From assembly GCA_946965045.2 (NCBI GenBank), contig OX337231.1, positions 3,100,001-3,164,000 of the forward strand: DNA of 64,000 bases, written 5' to 3'. Within the stretch, counting starts at the first letter, position 1; the number at the start of each line of letters is the position of its first letter. This stretch comes from Epithemia pelagica (lineage: Eukaryota > Bacillariophyta > Bacillariophyceae > Surirellales > Surirellaceae). The notes beneath the pieces are model-generated. The model ran no database searches. It saw nothing but the letters and a program-made list of their open reading frames with translations, and had not been told where the DNA came from. The position numbers and the translations under genes were made by a program. Shown piece by piece: positions 51,167-61,654 of the stretch.

Positions 51167-52084
51167 AAGGAAGACAATAGCGATACTGTTGCTTGCTTGC
51201 ACCTTTCTAGGAGTAGTTGTCAGCCAATGCTGGCTCACTTGATCGACAAGTAGCCCTATGTGAGAACACAGATATGATGATGATGGGAAAGATACCACTG
51301 GTGACAATAGGTTTAAACAGTTTAACGGTGCGGAGTCTACTGTATTCAGTATGGTGTTGGAGGTAGAATGTCGTTCCACATTGTGTGGTGTCGTCAATCG
51401 CCCACTTATCGGTCGCTTATCTGAAGTGTCTGAGGTCGCGCGACCTCCCTCTGGTCGCCATTATGGGGCGAACAGAAACGCATTCGTCAGTGGTCGTACC
51501 TGCAAGGAACTCTTCTCGATTGTATGCAAAAACTTTCAACCACCAGAAACGCACCTATGACAGACATATGCATGCTGAGCAAAGTTCACAGTCCGTGGAC
51601 CAATAAGAAAGATGGAATATCGCTTCGATCCCGACTGATTGTGGTGGCGTTTTGTGTCTGTCGTGCAGTTCTCGTTCGGATTTCGGATGGAAATCAGCCA
51701 TCCGAGCTGCTTTTCCGCACTGTGCAGTAGTCGAAGAAAATTCCAACACAATAGACGACCACATATCAAGACAAACAAAGTTGCTGACAGGGGTCGTTGA
51801 TCAAAGAGCCTTAAGGCTTTCTTGTGGAGTTGAAAGTGGTTACCTCTCCATTTTCGACGAGGTAAGGACATCGAATTGAAACTTGATTTTTTCTTGATGA
51901 ATTTGTTCTTTGCATTTGGTGCGACACGCAACCAGTTGGCAGGTCGGTTGGCACGCCCCACAGTAATATTCACCCATGCGCTTCGTTTTGTTTTTCCATT
52001 CAAAATCCCAAACAACAAACAACAGACGAGAGAGGGAGACAGGAACAGGAATCCTTTTGTATCGATAGAAAGCATCCCTAGAAA
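51167..52084. promoter_or_regulatory. Divergent intergenic region, 0.9 kb
   Basis: Promoters of NAXD (minus) and the double-bZIP gene (plus). Contains a perfect 16-bp palindrome GAGGTCGCGCGACCTC at 51432-51447. Small open frames on both strands look random. Confidence 0.45.
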
Positions 52085-53728
52085 ATGGAAAACGATATTA
52101 GTTCGTCCCCTGATTCAACAGGAAAGGTCTTGATACCGCTGTTAAGCTCGCCACCGCCGAAAGACCGGTCACTTGGTTCACTTTCTGCTTCATACGAAGA
52201 AAAACGCAAAGATGCTAAAGTCGGCAGACCGACGTCTTCGCTCCGCCGTAGCAGAAATTCCAAAGAAGGACGCTCACAAGCGCTGCCTGATGATCGCCTT
52301 CAGAGATGGTAAGTGTCACCTGTCCCTATGAGTTATCGTCGTCGCTTGTCATTTCGATCATTGTTGGGATTTTTTGTGTTGATCATTTTTGGAATGTCTT
52401 CATGCTGTCACAACGACACTTTCCAGTGGGTTTTTCGGGTCTTTCTTCCGTATGACATCCGTGTGGCAAATCACATCAATCGATTCTCGCTCGTCACAGA
52501 ATAGTGTCTGTGGTGACAATCTGTTCTGTTCTTTCTTTGGTTCCCGGTTCCCGGTGCCAACCAAGAACTGAGCACGAACATCTGCAGTGCACACGCTTTC
52601 GCCATTTCTATCGTATCGCGTTCACCAACTGTGACGAGTTTTCGTTGTTTCGGAAGAGCAAGGTGTCATTGTGTTGTGTCGAGATCAATAGATGCTTCCA
52701 TTCGGTTGCTCCTCAACTTGAACCGACACCATTTTCCCTCCACGTTCTCATGTCCCGTTGCTTTCTTCTCTTTCATCAATATGCCAAACACTTCCTATCG
52801 AACATCACTTGCTAGCCGTGAACGAAATAGAATTCATGCAAGGAAAACACGTCTGCGCAAGAAGGAACACATGCAGGGTCTTCAACAACGTGCCGACGAG
52901 CTTAAGCAGCAACAGCTTCGTTTGAAGCAGATTATTGACGAGAAAAGCACGGCATCGATTTTGGTGGGATTTGCTACGTCAACAACGGATGAAAGCGATG
53001 ACAGTAGCAAAGAAGATCCTCGCGTGGAAGAGCTCCTTCGAAGACCAGTTGAAGCGATTCCTGATTCGTCAAAGATTCCCGAACTCCCGACTCTAATTCT
53101 TCCAGGGCAACATGCTTCAAAGAAAGCAAAAGCCGAATCTGCTGCCAAATCACGAAAAGTGCAAGACGAACTGCCCTGTGACGGTTTTGATCTAGAGCTA
53201 CTCGCGAAAGACCGCTCAAAGTGCTCTCCCGAAGAACTTGATCAGATTCGAAGGGAACGGAACCGGATGCATGCCAAGCGAACTCGTGACAGGAAGCGCC
53301 TGTTTATGGAAGAGATGGGCGAAATATGTCGTCAGCTTGAAGAAGAAAACGATTTGCTTCGATCTCATTTAAAATCGATTGATCCGGACTATCAAGACGA
53401 CGTTGATGGCAATCAAGCAACTGACGTACTAGGCGTGACATTCATCGCACCCTCTGTACCCACCATTTCTGATGACAAATGTATAGATGAGAAGGGGGCT
53501 GTTAATCTTCCGGCAAGTCCCAGTACTCAACTGGAAAAGAGAAAACGACCTTCTGAAAATCACCTTCAGCACCTCTTGGAGGCAGCATGTACATATGAAA
53601 TGTCAAAACCAGTTGATGCATCGTCTTCTGCTCTTCTTGCCGTTGTACAGGCTATTAACGAGGCTTCCTCGTCGAAGCGACGCCGCCAAGAGACTACTTT
53701 TGCACAACCGACTGCAGTTGGATGTTGA
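52085..53728 (+). CDS. Protein with two bZIP domains, two exons
   Basis: Exon 1 is 52085-52308 (74 residues, MENDISSSPDS...) and exon 2 is 52816-53728. The 507-bp intron (GTAAGTGTC...CTTGCTAG) joins in phase 2 to make a Cys codon; 378 residues. Two bZIP basic regions are present: RERNRIHARKTRLRKKEHM (about 76) with a following Gln/Leu helix, and RRERNRMHAKRTRDRKRLF (about 220) with a Glu/Leu zipper. Both keep the N-x7-R core (N...R of the type NRxHAxxTRxRK), which contacts DNA. A frame inside exon 2 is open upstream of 52816 and contains its own ATGs (52631, 52781), so an intron-retaining form starting there is an alternative. Probably a transcription factor. Confidence 0.8.
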
Positions 53729-54227
53729 ACCCTTTAGCCTGAGTCGTGACATCACGCGTGGCAACTTCAGACGTGAAGTCATTCTAAAGGCGACGTTGCA
53801 GTTGACTGCAATGGTCCACTTCGCATATCATCAGTGACAAAGCTTGTTCACTCATCTTAGGATCACCATTCTTGCTGAGCTTCGCGTGCCGAACCAGCAA
53901 CAAGGCACCCATGTAAAGCCACCAGCTGTTGAAAATATTTTGCACTCGCTCGGCGGGGAGGCTACCGCCAATTCAGCACAGTTTCGTTTTCCCTTCATAT
54001 GGGACTAGCGAAACATATCACCATTTAGAGATAACGTTGTTTTTGTTTTTAGAACAAACGTGTTTCTTCATTTTGTGGCCGTCGGGGCACCAGTGATGGC
54101 GCCTCAATAAAGGACTACAGTTATGATTATGTTCTATTCTAAAATCAATTATACCAGAGAACACATCATCTCAGGGAACGGTACGTTAGATGCGAAACAA
54201 GCAACTTCTAAGGAAACAAAAGCGTTG
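53729..54227. other. Intergenic, convergent, 0.5 kb
   Basis: 3' flanks of two converging bZIP genes. AATAAA at about 54110 on the plus strand could be a polyadenylation signal. Nothing else seen. Confidence 0.4.
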
Positions 54228-57072
54228 CTAGCTGCTCGAGTCTAAGCCCAAACTTGATGAGGCTTCTTGAGGTGAGGGCAGTTCTTTGCTCACATGAAGA
54301 AGATGCGTAACTTCATCAGCAGCATTCGTAAGTGGGTAAGAGCAGACAAATTCGATAAAGTCTCTTCCCTCCTTGTCGTAGTGAATATTGGTGGAACAGG
54401 CACACCGGCCTCGTGCCACTTCGTCCAACTTGTGGTGTGGTCTACCTGGCCGCACGGAGGCGGCCTCAACAGTACCTTCGCCTTCCAACAAGCCCAAGTA
54501 TTCTCTTCCTTCTACTTCCATTTGTGTATATCCAGTTGTTCTGGTCCAAACCTCATTCACATTGACTATCAGGAAAGGAGGTTTGGCCAATGTTATAACA
54601 AGGGCATCAGATGTGCTCGGAGTCAGAGCCATTTCAAGACTCCCAGGAATAATTTGTGCTGATCCCTCATTACCACTGGCACGTTCAAGCTGCTGCATGA
54701 AGCCCATAGCATCGTAGACTAACTCAAGACTCTGCAGCTTGTTTCGAGACGAGAAGTGTGCTCGAAGCATTCCAGGCATAACACATTCTGACAGAGCCCC
54801 GCATAGAACGGCGTTATGAGAACGAAAGACAAAAGGGCACATCAGGATATCTTCCATAAGTATCATGTCGTCTTCGTTGAGGTGATATTGCGCTCGGATT
54901 TGGGGTATTTTTGGATCTCCAGAGCTACTGGACGACCCCTCACCCATATCGCCAGAGATAACGGCAGGCTGATGATGAGAAGAACTGTGGTTGCCTTCAA
55001 CTGTCCTCGCAACAGTGGTGAGTGCCGCTCTTGGAGCACTACGTTTCTTCCCAATCCCAGCGAATGGTGGTAGAGCAACAGCGGGTGCCATGTTGAGGCG
55101 GGAATTTGTATTCTCAGAAGCTGGCAATTTGTCTGGCCTAACAGAATGACCAATTCCTCCCTTTTTCGCAATGTTGGAAGGTAGCGCAACTTCACGGCCA
55201 CCATCGCGTGCGCTCGCTTGGTCAGAACTTGGATCTTCATTCAATTTTCTCTTTTTGGCTGCCCGGGCGTCGGCAACTGCTCCGGTCGTACTATCGTCTC
55301 CCGAAGAAGAGTCCGTGCTAACACGTTTGGTATCGCCATTCGAGCAGGTATTGGAGCTCCCGTTTGAGCTCCCATTCGATTCCTCCGGTGACTCATCATG
55401 TTCTGAGTCGTTTAGTTTATGATCAGGCAGTGGCCTTGCGTGGTAGTCATGAAAGTCCTTGGTCCCAATCTGTTTCTTCCTACTTTCATTGCTGCTTCCA
55501 CTTGATGAACTCACTTTGTTTGCCTGGCCACTTGCCTCTGACTGTTTCGTTATTGTCCTCGTTGCCGCAGGCTTTCCCCCTCTGGAATCTTCACCACTTG
55601 ACGAAAACTGATTCGATGACCCTGAGCTCGAGGATAAGCTCGAGATTGTATGCTGCAAGCGGCTATCTTGCTTCCGGATACAAAATGGCATTTTCTTGTT
55701 TTTCCCCCGATTTGCAGATTCAAGAATGGTAAACTCTTCTCTCTTTATTTGCATCCATCGCTGACTCCTCGAACCAATCCCCTCTATCATTACAGACAAG
55801 CTTGCGGCATCATACTCCATTGCGTCGATTCCTTTCGAGACACGACACTCCTAGGGAGGGAACAGCGCAGTAAAAGTCACACATAAGGTCTGGACTTCCA
55901 GCGAGGTCAAGATGCTGACACATGCATGAAATCGGAGAAGCGCTACTCACCTGTTGGATTTCAGCTCGTCGGAAGGATCGGTAGGGGGTAACGGGTTGTT
56001 TGAGCCAGAACTCATCTTCCAATATTGTTCCCCATTTCCGACTATCCGTCTCGTGGCTGGCATGAAAACGCAAGAAATTCCGAACAACATTGCGTCGCAC
56101 GTTTTGCTTTTCGGCCAAATGCTGGATAGCTACTCGTCGTTGTCGCACTTCTTCCGTTCTCTCAGCATGAAGGCACTCAACTAGTTCCTTGAGCTTTTGC
56201 ACGTATGCTTTCTTTCGTAATCTTGTCGAACGTGCGTGCTCACGATTTCGATCGCGATTCTGTTTGGCCTTCTCTTCCGGTGTCAAATCTGCCCGGTTTG
56301 TCCGGGCTTTCTTTTCTTTTTCACTGTTTGCCGCAGGAGCGGCCACCCCCGTGGCGTTTGATGGTGCTGCTCCTGATTGAAAACCCGGAATAAGGGCAGA
56401 TGCAGGTGGTTGAGCGGTGGATTGAGCAGTGTTGGAGACGGGTATGTTGTATGGTGCTAGTGGCGGGGGTTGTAGACTTGGTGCAATAGGGGTAGGTCCA
56501 GACTGCTGCGACCCTCCAGGCTGGGCACCAGGTTGAGGAGCTGAAACAACGGAAGACAGATTATTGTTGTTGCTGTTGCTGTCATTTCCCATCAACGAAG
56601 CTGTCGGTGGCATTGCAACTCCAGCCGGTAGCGTCACCAGACCCGTCGGGTTTGATGCTCCTGCCTGTGCGTTTGGCCCTCCCAATGCATTTGCTGGCTG
56701 TTGTTGTGTTGAGGGTGCGCTTAGGTTTCCAGCGGATAAGGCAAAAGCTTCCGGCATGGAAAGGAACGCACCAGGATTGGAGAGCATCGCAGCTGGGGGG
56801 AACAGTGGTGACGCAGCTGCTGCAGCGGCAAGTGCTGGGTTAGTCATGAGATTCATCATCAGCGGGGTTGCCATCGCAGTCGTCGCAGCACTACGTTGTT
56901 GTTGTGTCATGTTCTGGCCTCCGGCAAGAGCGCCAGCGTCTGCAACAACGACTGGCATCACGCTTTGGGCTCCAATCTGGGCTTGAACCCTTTGTTGTTG
57001 TATATTTTGTTGTGGCTGCATATTGTTTGAAGAAGACATCCCATCGACGCTTTTGGAAGTTTGATGGTCCAT
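54228..57072 (-). CDS. bZIP-PAS transcription factor, two exons
   Basis: Exon 1 is 57072-55951 and exon 2 is 55850-54228. The 100-bp intron (GTGAGTAGC...CCTCCCTAG) joins in phase 0; 914 residues. Gln, Asn and Ala-rich N-terminus; bZIP at about 268-330 (DRNREHARSTRLRKKAYVQK, then a zipper); a Ser-rich linker; PAS-like domain at about 775-895 (VITLAKPPFLIVNVNEVWTR, then TTGYTQMEVEGREYLGLLEG). The order resembles aureochromes, but the flavin-binding Cys motif (GRNCRFLQ) is not there, so it is not a LOV blue-light receptor; the PAS may bind another ligand or a partner. I start at MDHQTSKSVDGMSSS (57070-57072). An ATG at 57487-57489 in frame would add 139 residues, partly from a repeat-derived segment. 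Confidence 0.85.
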
Positions 57073-57276
57073 GGTAAAGCATGTCAAATGTTTTTGGGTT
57101 TGGTTGTTCTGGTTTGCATTTTGTGGGACGCAACCACTAGAAACAGGCGTTCGGAATGACGCACAGATTGATGGGTCCTCATGAAATATATTTAACAAAT
57201 ATCTGACACGGAATTGTCTCATCAATGTCTCTGTCTTCTCTGTGATCACCGGCAAAGAAATCGATGATGCGAGAAT

Positions 57277-57323
57277 ATTCGCCATTATTTCCCCTCCATA
57301 TTGGTGAGGCGGCCAGACCAAAT
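57277..57323 (+). repeat. 47-bp inverted repeat, left arm
   Basis: ATTCGCCATTAT then CCCCTCCATATTGGTGAGG and so on is nearly the reverse complement of 58494-58539, with about four differences including a 1-bp gap. The arms are 1.2 kb apart. Confidence 0.8.
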
Positions 57324-58493
57324 TTGGTCGCGTGTACTGGACACGTGCTAGGGAGAGCTTGCTCTCAAACAGGGTGGCTTTGCCAGCTCTCCAACTGCCA
57401 GCAAGCGGCCCTGCGTGCATGACGGTTGGTTGTTTCATAATGCCGGACAAGCACACAACACACAATCCTTTTCTCTTGCCAAAGCACATCGCATTAATGG
57501 CATTCCAGGTGAGCTTAATCCATTGCGGATTGCCATGACTTGTCGCTTTTGCTTGCTCTGCTCATTGGACGAGAGTCTGCTCATCTGCTGTGTCTCTGGC
57601 TCAGCAGCTCATTACTTGCCATTGTTCATTTCTGTCGAAATGAGACCCATAACTTTCATTGCATTTATCCACAGACTATAAACCTTCTTTTCTTTATTTC
57701 CTAGAAATAGAACTCAAGTGCTAGCCATCTATAGAGTTTAGTGCCTTCTGTTTTCGTGTTGTACATCTGTTTTCTGTTTGGAGCACGTCAATGACCCTCA
57801 GTTGCACCATGAACACATGACAGAGCAGCTCTTACAAGCTTGTACAGCTACAAATTGAATCATTCGCTGTTTGACTCTCGATCTAGGAGCAGATAATTAG
57901 AAAGTAGGGTGTGGGAGGAGCAAGATGGAGCCATCTACTTGAAGCAAAAACAACAAAATGTTTGGTCGTTGAGAAATGATTGAGAATGATGCTACAATAT
58001 GAATAGTGAATCATCTATCCTACAGAAGACATGAAAGTAACAAACCAGCCAACAGTCAAACAACAAAAGAATTACAAGAAGGGGAAAGGAAAAGATATTC
58101 CACTCGACCATAAGCAGCTTATACCTAGTCTACTCGTACAACATGAGACAAAACCAAAGGATCATGCATGAACAAAAGGAAAGATTGCAGCAGTGATGAG
58201 TAAGAAGAAAGAAAAGGAGACAACAAGATTAGAAATAAGCAGCAGTAGTGAGAAGTTAGAAGTGATTCAGCCCAGCATGATCCGTCCATGATTCTTACCT
58301 CACGTCATGGTCAAGCATTTGCCAGGGTTTTGGGTTTTGTGACAGACGAGAGCGAGAGGGTTGTCCAAATTTATGAGCATTCGTCTCAAACAAGGACGCA
58401 AGCCGACCTTGATGTAACGGTGTTAGCAATTAGAGATACTTAGAGCTACCTGAAGCAGTGGCGGGCGACATTGAAAACAGGATAGGGTTGGGG

Positions 58494-58539
58494 ATTTGTC
58501 TGGCCGCCTCACCAATATGGAGGGGGTATAATGGCGAAT
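58494..58539 (-). repeat. 47-bp inverted repeat, right arm
   Basis: Mate of 57277-57323. No target duplication is recognisable beside either arm, so the origin is uncertain. Confidence 0.8.
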
Positions 58540-58788
58540 GCGGATGATGTTTGTGTTTTCTCAATGACATCATAGGTTTCTGAATCTGCCTTCGGCCTGT
58601 TTATTGGTCCAAGATATTTGGTCCCGCTCGGCCCATGTCTCATCAGAATTCCCCATCGGAATTCATGGGCCTTTTGTTCTATTGCTCAGCACAACCTATC
58701 ATACACAATAATTAATTATTTATTGTTATCACAGAGAGTTAAAGCGACGAGTTGTTGGAGGAGTAGTCTGTTTCGGGCGCCAACTCTT

Positions 58789-59532
58789 ATACCTCCTAGC
58801 GGGGGTGGCTTATAGGGTGTAATTTCTCTGAGCCACCCCCATACCTATTTGCCAAAAATAACCTGTTTCCAGTCGGCCGGCATATCTCATTTCCTCCACC
58901 ACGATAACAACACGGGCCATGGTGTTGCACAGGTTGTTGTGCACCTATTTGGACTTGTGAAACCTGTCTTCCTAGTCATAGACCTCAAACCAATAGTGCA
59001 GAATGCATCGGCATCACCAAAATTTAAAGGTTAAGGCCATTATGCATCAGACTCATAGGCGCCATGCCTCGTGGCACAGGTACGGAAGCGACGTCTTGCC
59101 ATTTCGTACGAAGCAACTCAAATGGACTATATGGCTCTTATCTTGCATTGTTTGGACACCTATTGGTACACAATACACATCACAGTAGTAGTTACACAGT
59201 GTATTGATAGCAAAACAGCAACTCTAATGTATGTTCACGCCATCATGGTCTCCTTTTGTGCCGTATTACAGCGTCACTGTATTGGTCATTTCCTCGAATG
59301 GCCCGCATGCACTGTGCCCCTCCCAATGCACTGCCATGGTGCCGATATGAAGCATGTGATGGTCGGATCATGATGGGGTGGCCGTAGGAGGTCACCAGCA
59401 ACGACAAAGTTTGATTGCCGTGTTGTTATCGCGGTGGAAGGAATGAGATATGCCGGCCGACTGGAGCCAGGAAAAAGGTATGGGGGTGGTTCACAGAAAC
59501 TACAACCTCAAAACCATCCTCGCTAGGGGGTA
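58789..59532 (+). mobile_element. Mutator-like MITE, copy B, 744 bp
   Basis: Same family as 38552-39293 and, by eye, mid-90s percent identical (not counted). Inverted repeats are at about 58789-58915 and 59419-59532. The flanking 9-mers CCAACTCTT (58780-58788) and CCAAATCCT (59533-59541) match at seven of nine positions, consistent with a 9-bp duplication that has since mutated, so this insertion seems older than copy A. Confidence 0.85.
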
Positions 59533-59726
59533 CCAAATCCTAGTACAGAATGCTCCCCCTCTACTGCAAACTGCACACCCCTTTTTCTCCCTCCAACTCC
59601 AAAAAGGAGAGAAGCTCCCATGAAAACCGTTCCAAAACCACGGGCTGTATCTATCCAGTTTGAGTATGGCAGTCTTTTCTATTGATGCTCTTCTATCTAT
59701 GATCCTTTTACTTGTCTGATAGCGAT

Positions 59727-60407
59727 ATGTACAGGCCGACCAAGCGCCAGCGCCTAAATGCTCCACCCTCGTGGATGGATGTTGGAAGTTTGGAGGTCGT
59801 GATAGGATGTGGAGACAACACTATGGCTACACGGTCCAAAATCGAACATCATCCAGTTCTTCTGAAGACCCCGCTTTTGGATAATGTTTCTTGTGATATC
59901 TTTCTGGACAGGTTCCGTAAGGAAATTACCATCCCCTTCCGAATCAATCTTTCACGGAAAGTTGATCGTCTCTCCAAAGATGTGCAGCTCCACCGAACTG
60001 TTTTCATGCAGCGAGTTACAGTTGGGGTCAATACATGTGCAAAAATTCTTGAAGGGGAAGTTTCATCGTTATCTATTAAAAATGATGAAAAAGAGGGAGT
60101 CGGTGCGGGCGGGGTAAATAAAGTTCGATCCGTGCCGATGTTGGTTGTCCTGGTAAACACTACAACCGCGGAGGATACGTTGTGTTTGGCTCATATCGTT
60201 TCACTCTGCCATTCATGCAAGGTACCCATTCTACTTCTTCCGTCGAAATCAGGTGCAACTACAACGTCTCTGGGAAGAGCCTTGGGTATCCGCCGAGCAT
60301 CAGTTATCACATTCCTGTCCCAAGGTGATGCGCAAGAATGTCCAAAGATGCAATCCGGTATGGACTCTTTTATCAAACATTGGCTGGGTATGGTACGAAC
60401 GACGTAG
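59727..60407 (+). CDS. L7Ae/L30e-fold RNA-binding protein, possibly RNase P/MRP type
   Basis: 226 residues from the ATG at 59727 (MYRPTKRQRL). A TTG five codons upstream is ignored. Two basic residues clusters open the protein. The middle (VTVGVNTCAKILEGE, then MLVVLVNTTTAEDTL, LCHSCKVPILLLPSKSG and LGRALGIRRASVITFL) follows the order of the L7Ae family: GVNxxxKxLE, a hydrophobic strand, VPxxxxPSK and LGRAxGxxR, which bind kink-turn RNA. Among the family, the insert and length fit RNase P/MRP subunits (Rpp38/Pop3-like) better than NHP2 or SNU13. That subassignment is inference. Confidence 0.7.
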   Translation: MYRPTKRQRLNAPPSWMDVGSLEVVIGCGDNTMATRSKIEHHPVLLKTPLLDNVSCDIFLDRFRKEITIPFRINLSRKVDRLSKDVQLHRTVFMQRVTVGVNTCAKILEGEVSSLSIKNDEKEGVGAGGVNKVRSVPMLVVLVNTTTAEDTLCLAHIVSLCHSCKVPILLLPSKSGATTTSLGRALGIRRASVITFLSQGDAQECPKMQSGMDSFIKHWLGMVRTT

Positions 60408-60603
60408 TTTTCTTTTCCTAGAAGGAAAATAAGGAATGGGTCCAGTTTAGGATTTTCGCCCTAAGAATGTAACGACCTAAACAAATACAAAACAACAACA
60501 TATGCCTTAGCTTGAACGCTGTCTTTCTAGTTGGCGCTGCTTATGTTGTTCTAAAAATTCCGCCAGCATGGAACCGCAACGAGGTCAAGAGGCTGTGAAA
60601 GAG

Positions 60604-61246
60604 TTATGATTCGTCAATCCAAGATTGTTCCACGATTTCCCGGACTCGTCGATTGTATTCACGTCGATTTTCGTTGTACAAACGACTTGCTTCGGAATTG
60701 GCTGGACTGGCAGGATTGGGATCGCACAAGAGAGACTGAATTGATGTCAAAATGGCCGAAATGTCGTATATCGGAGACCACTGATTTTGCAATATGTCCA
60801 GGCAAATTTGCCCGTCATTATAAATATTTGGATGGAACATTTTGGTTAGAAACCGGACCGCCGGTGCTTTGTTGGGATAGTCTTCCGTAAATTCCAAAAC
60901 TAGTTTGAACGTTCCACCTTCCCATGGTGTATCATCCGGTCCAAAGATCACAGCCTGCCAGAGCATGATGTTGTTGTCCATTGGCGCACCTGTAACACCT
61001 GAAGGCGGGTCATTCTGGAGGCTGATTCGTCATGTGAACGGACTGGAGTGTGAGAAACACACTGTTCACGGTTGATGTCAAGTTCAACAGAAGTAATCAA
61101 ATCCACCTCAAGATGCGCGACGGATCATCATTCTTTAATGTCCGTCTGTGATGGAAGATGGAAGAACAATTTCAGAATAGTTCTCGACTGCTCGAAACTT
61201 ACCGTTTGAAATCACGCAGCAATCGGCGGCGAGCGCTTGTACTCAT
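60604..61246 (-). CDS. RAD6: RAD6/UBC2-type ubiquitin-conjugating enzyme, two exons
   Basis: Exon 1 is 61246-61203 ([14 protein letters not shown] plus two bases) and exon 2 is 61021-60604. The 181-bp intron joins in phase 2 to make CGC, giving 153 residues, the family's usual length. E2 enzymes carry ubiquitin on a cysteine. RAD6 works with RAD18 on PCNA and with BRE1 on histone H2B (family knowledge). All hallmarks are present: the N-terminal [11 protein letters not shown] helix, [34 protein letters not shown] with the active Cys near residue 88, and the [11 protein letters not shown] helix. The acidic C-terminal tail of yeast RAD6 is absent, as in animal UBE2A/B. Confidence 0.95.
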
Positions 61247-61654
61247 ATCAATTCAATATCAAGTGCGTCGTTAGAGTACAAGCAAGAAGTGTCGAAAGGT
61301 ATACTCCTTTGTTCGATCCAGGGACTGGAGGAGTTGGAAATTGGGGATGACAAGGAATTGTTGGGAAAGGAAGGCAACAGGCAACGCAAAATACAACGCG
61401 CAACCGCCAGCGTCCCGTGTCCAACAAAAGCCTCTCTTGTCTGTCGAAAATGGCCGGACGGACGGTTGGTCGGTCGTGTCGGTGCGCCATCCACAATATA
61501 GATCGTGAGTGGGGCCTGGGAATCATCTACCTCCTCCACCAGCATGCAAATCGGGGGACTAGACTATCTGTTCTCTGTCTAAGAAAAAATAGAGGTTAAT
61601 GTTGCTTCATTAACGCTAGTCCTATCCTTCTTTTTATCTAGAAGTACTCAGTAC
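61247..61654. other. Intergenic, 0.41 kb
   Basis: Promoter of the RAD6 gene (minus) and 3' flank of the homoserine dehydrogenase gene (minus). Nothing specific seen. Confidence 0.4.

Larger units (their letters stand above)
57073..58788. other. Gene-poor 1.7-kb region upstream of bZIP-PAS
   Basis: Contains the leader or N-terminal extension of the bZIP-PAS gene up to 57489, then A-rich sequence without credible genes. Two halves of a 47-bp inverted repeat (57277-57323, 58494-58539) and an imperfect palindrome at 58630-58671 lie here. Confidence 0.4.

Noticed and set aside
56564-56986. 140-codon plus-strand frame opposite the bZIP-PAS gene
   Set aside because: Antisense of the Ala/Pro/Gln-rich N-terminus; composition bias alone keeps it open.
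54228-57072. Aureochrome (LOV photoreceptor) assignment for the bZIP-PAS gene
   Set aside because: The PAS domain lacks the Cys-containing flavin motif needed for LOV photochemistry.
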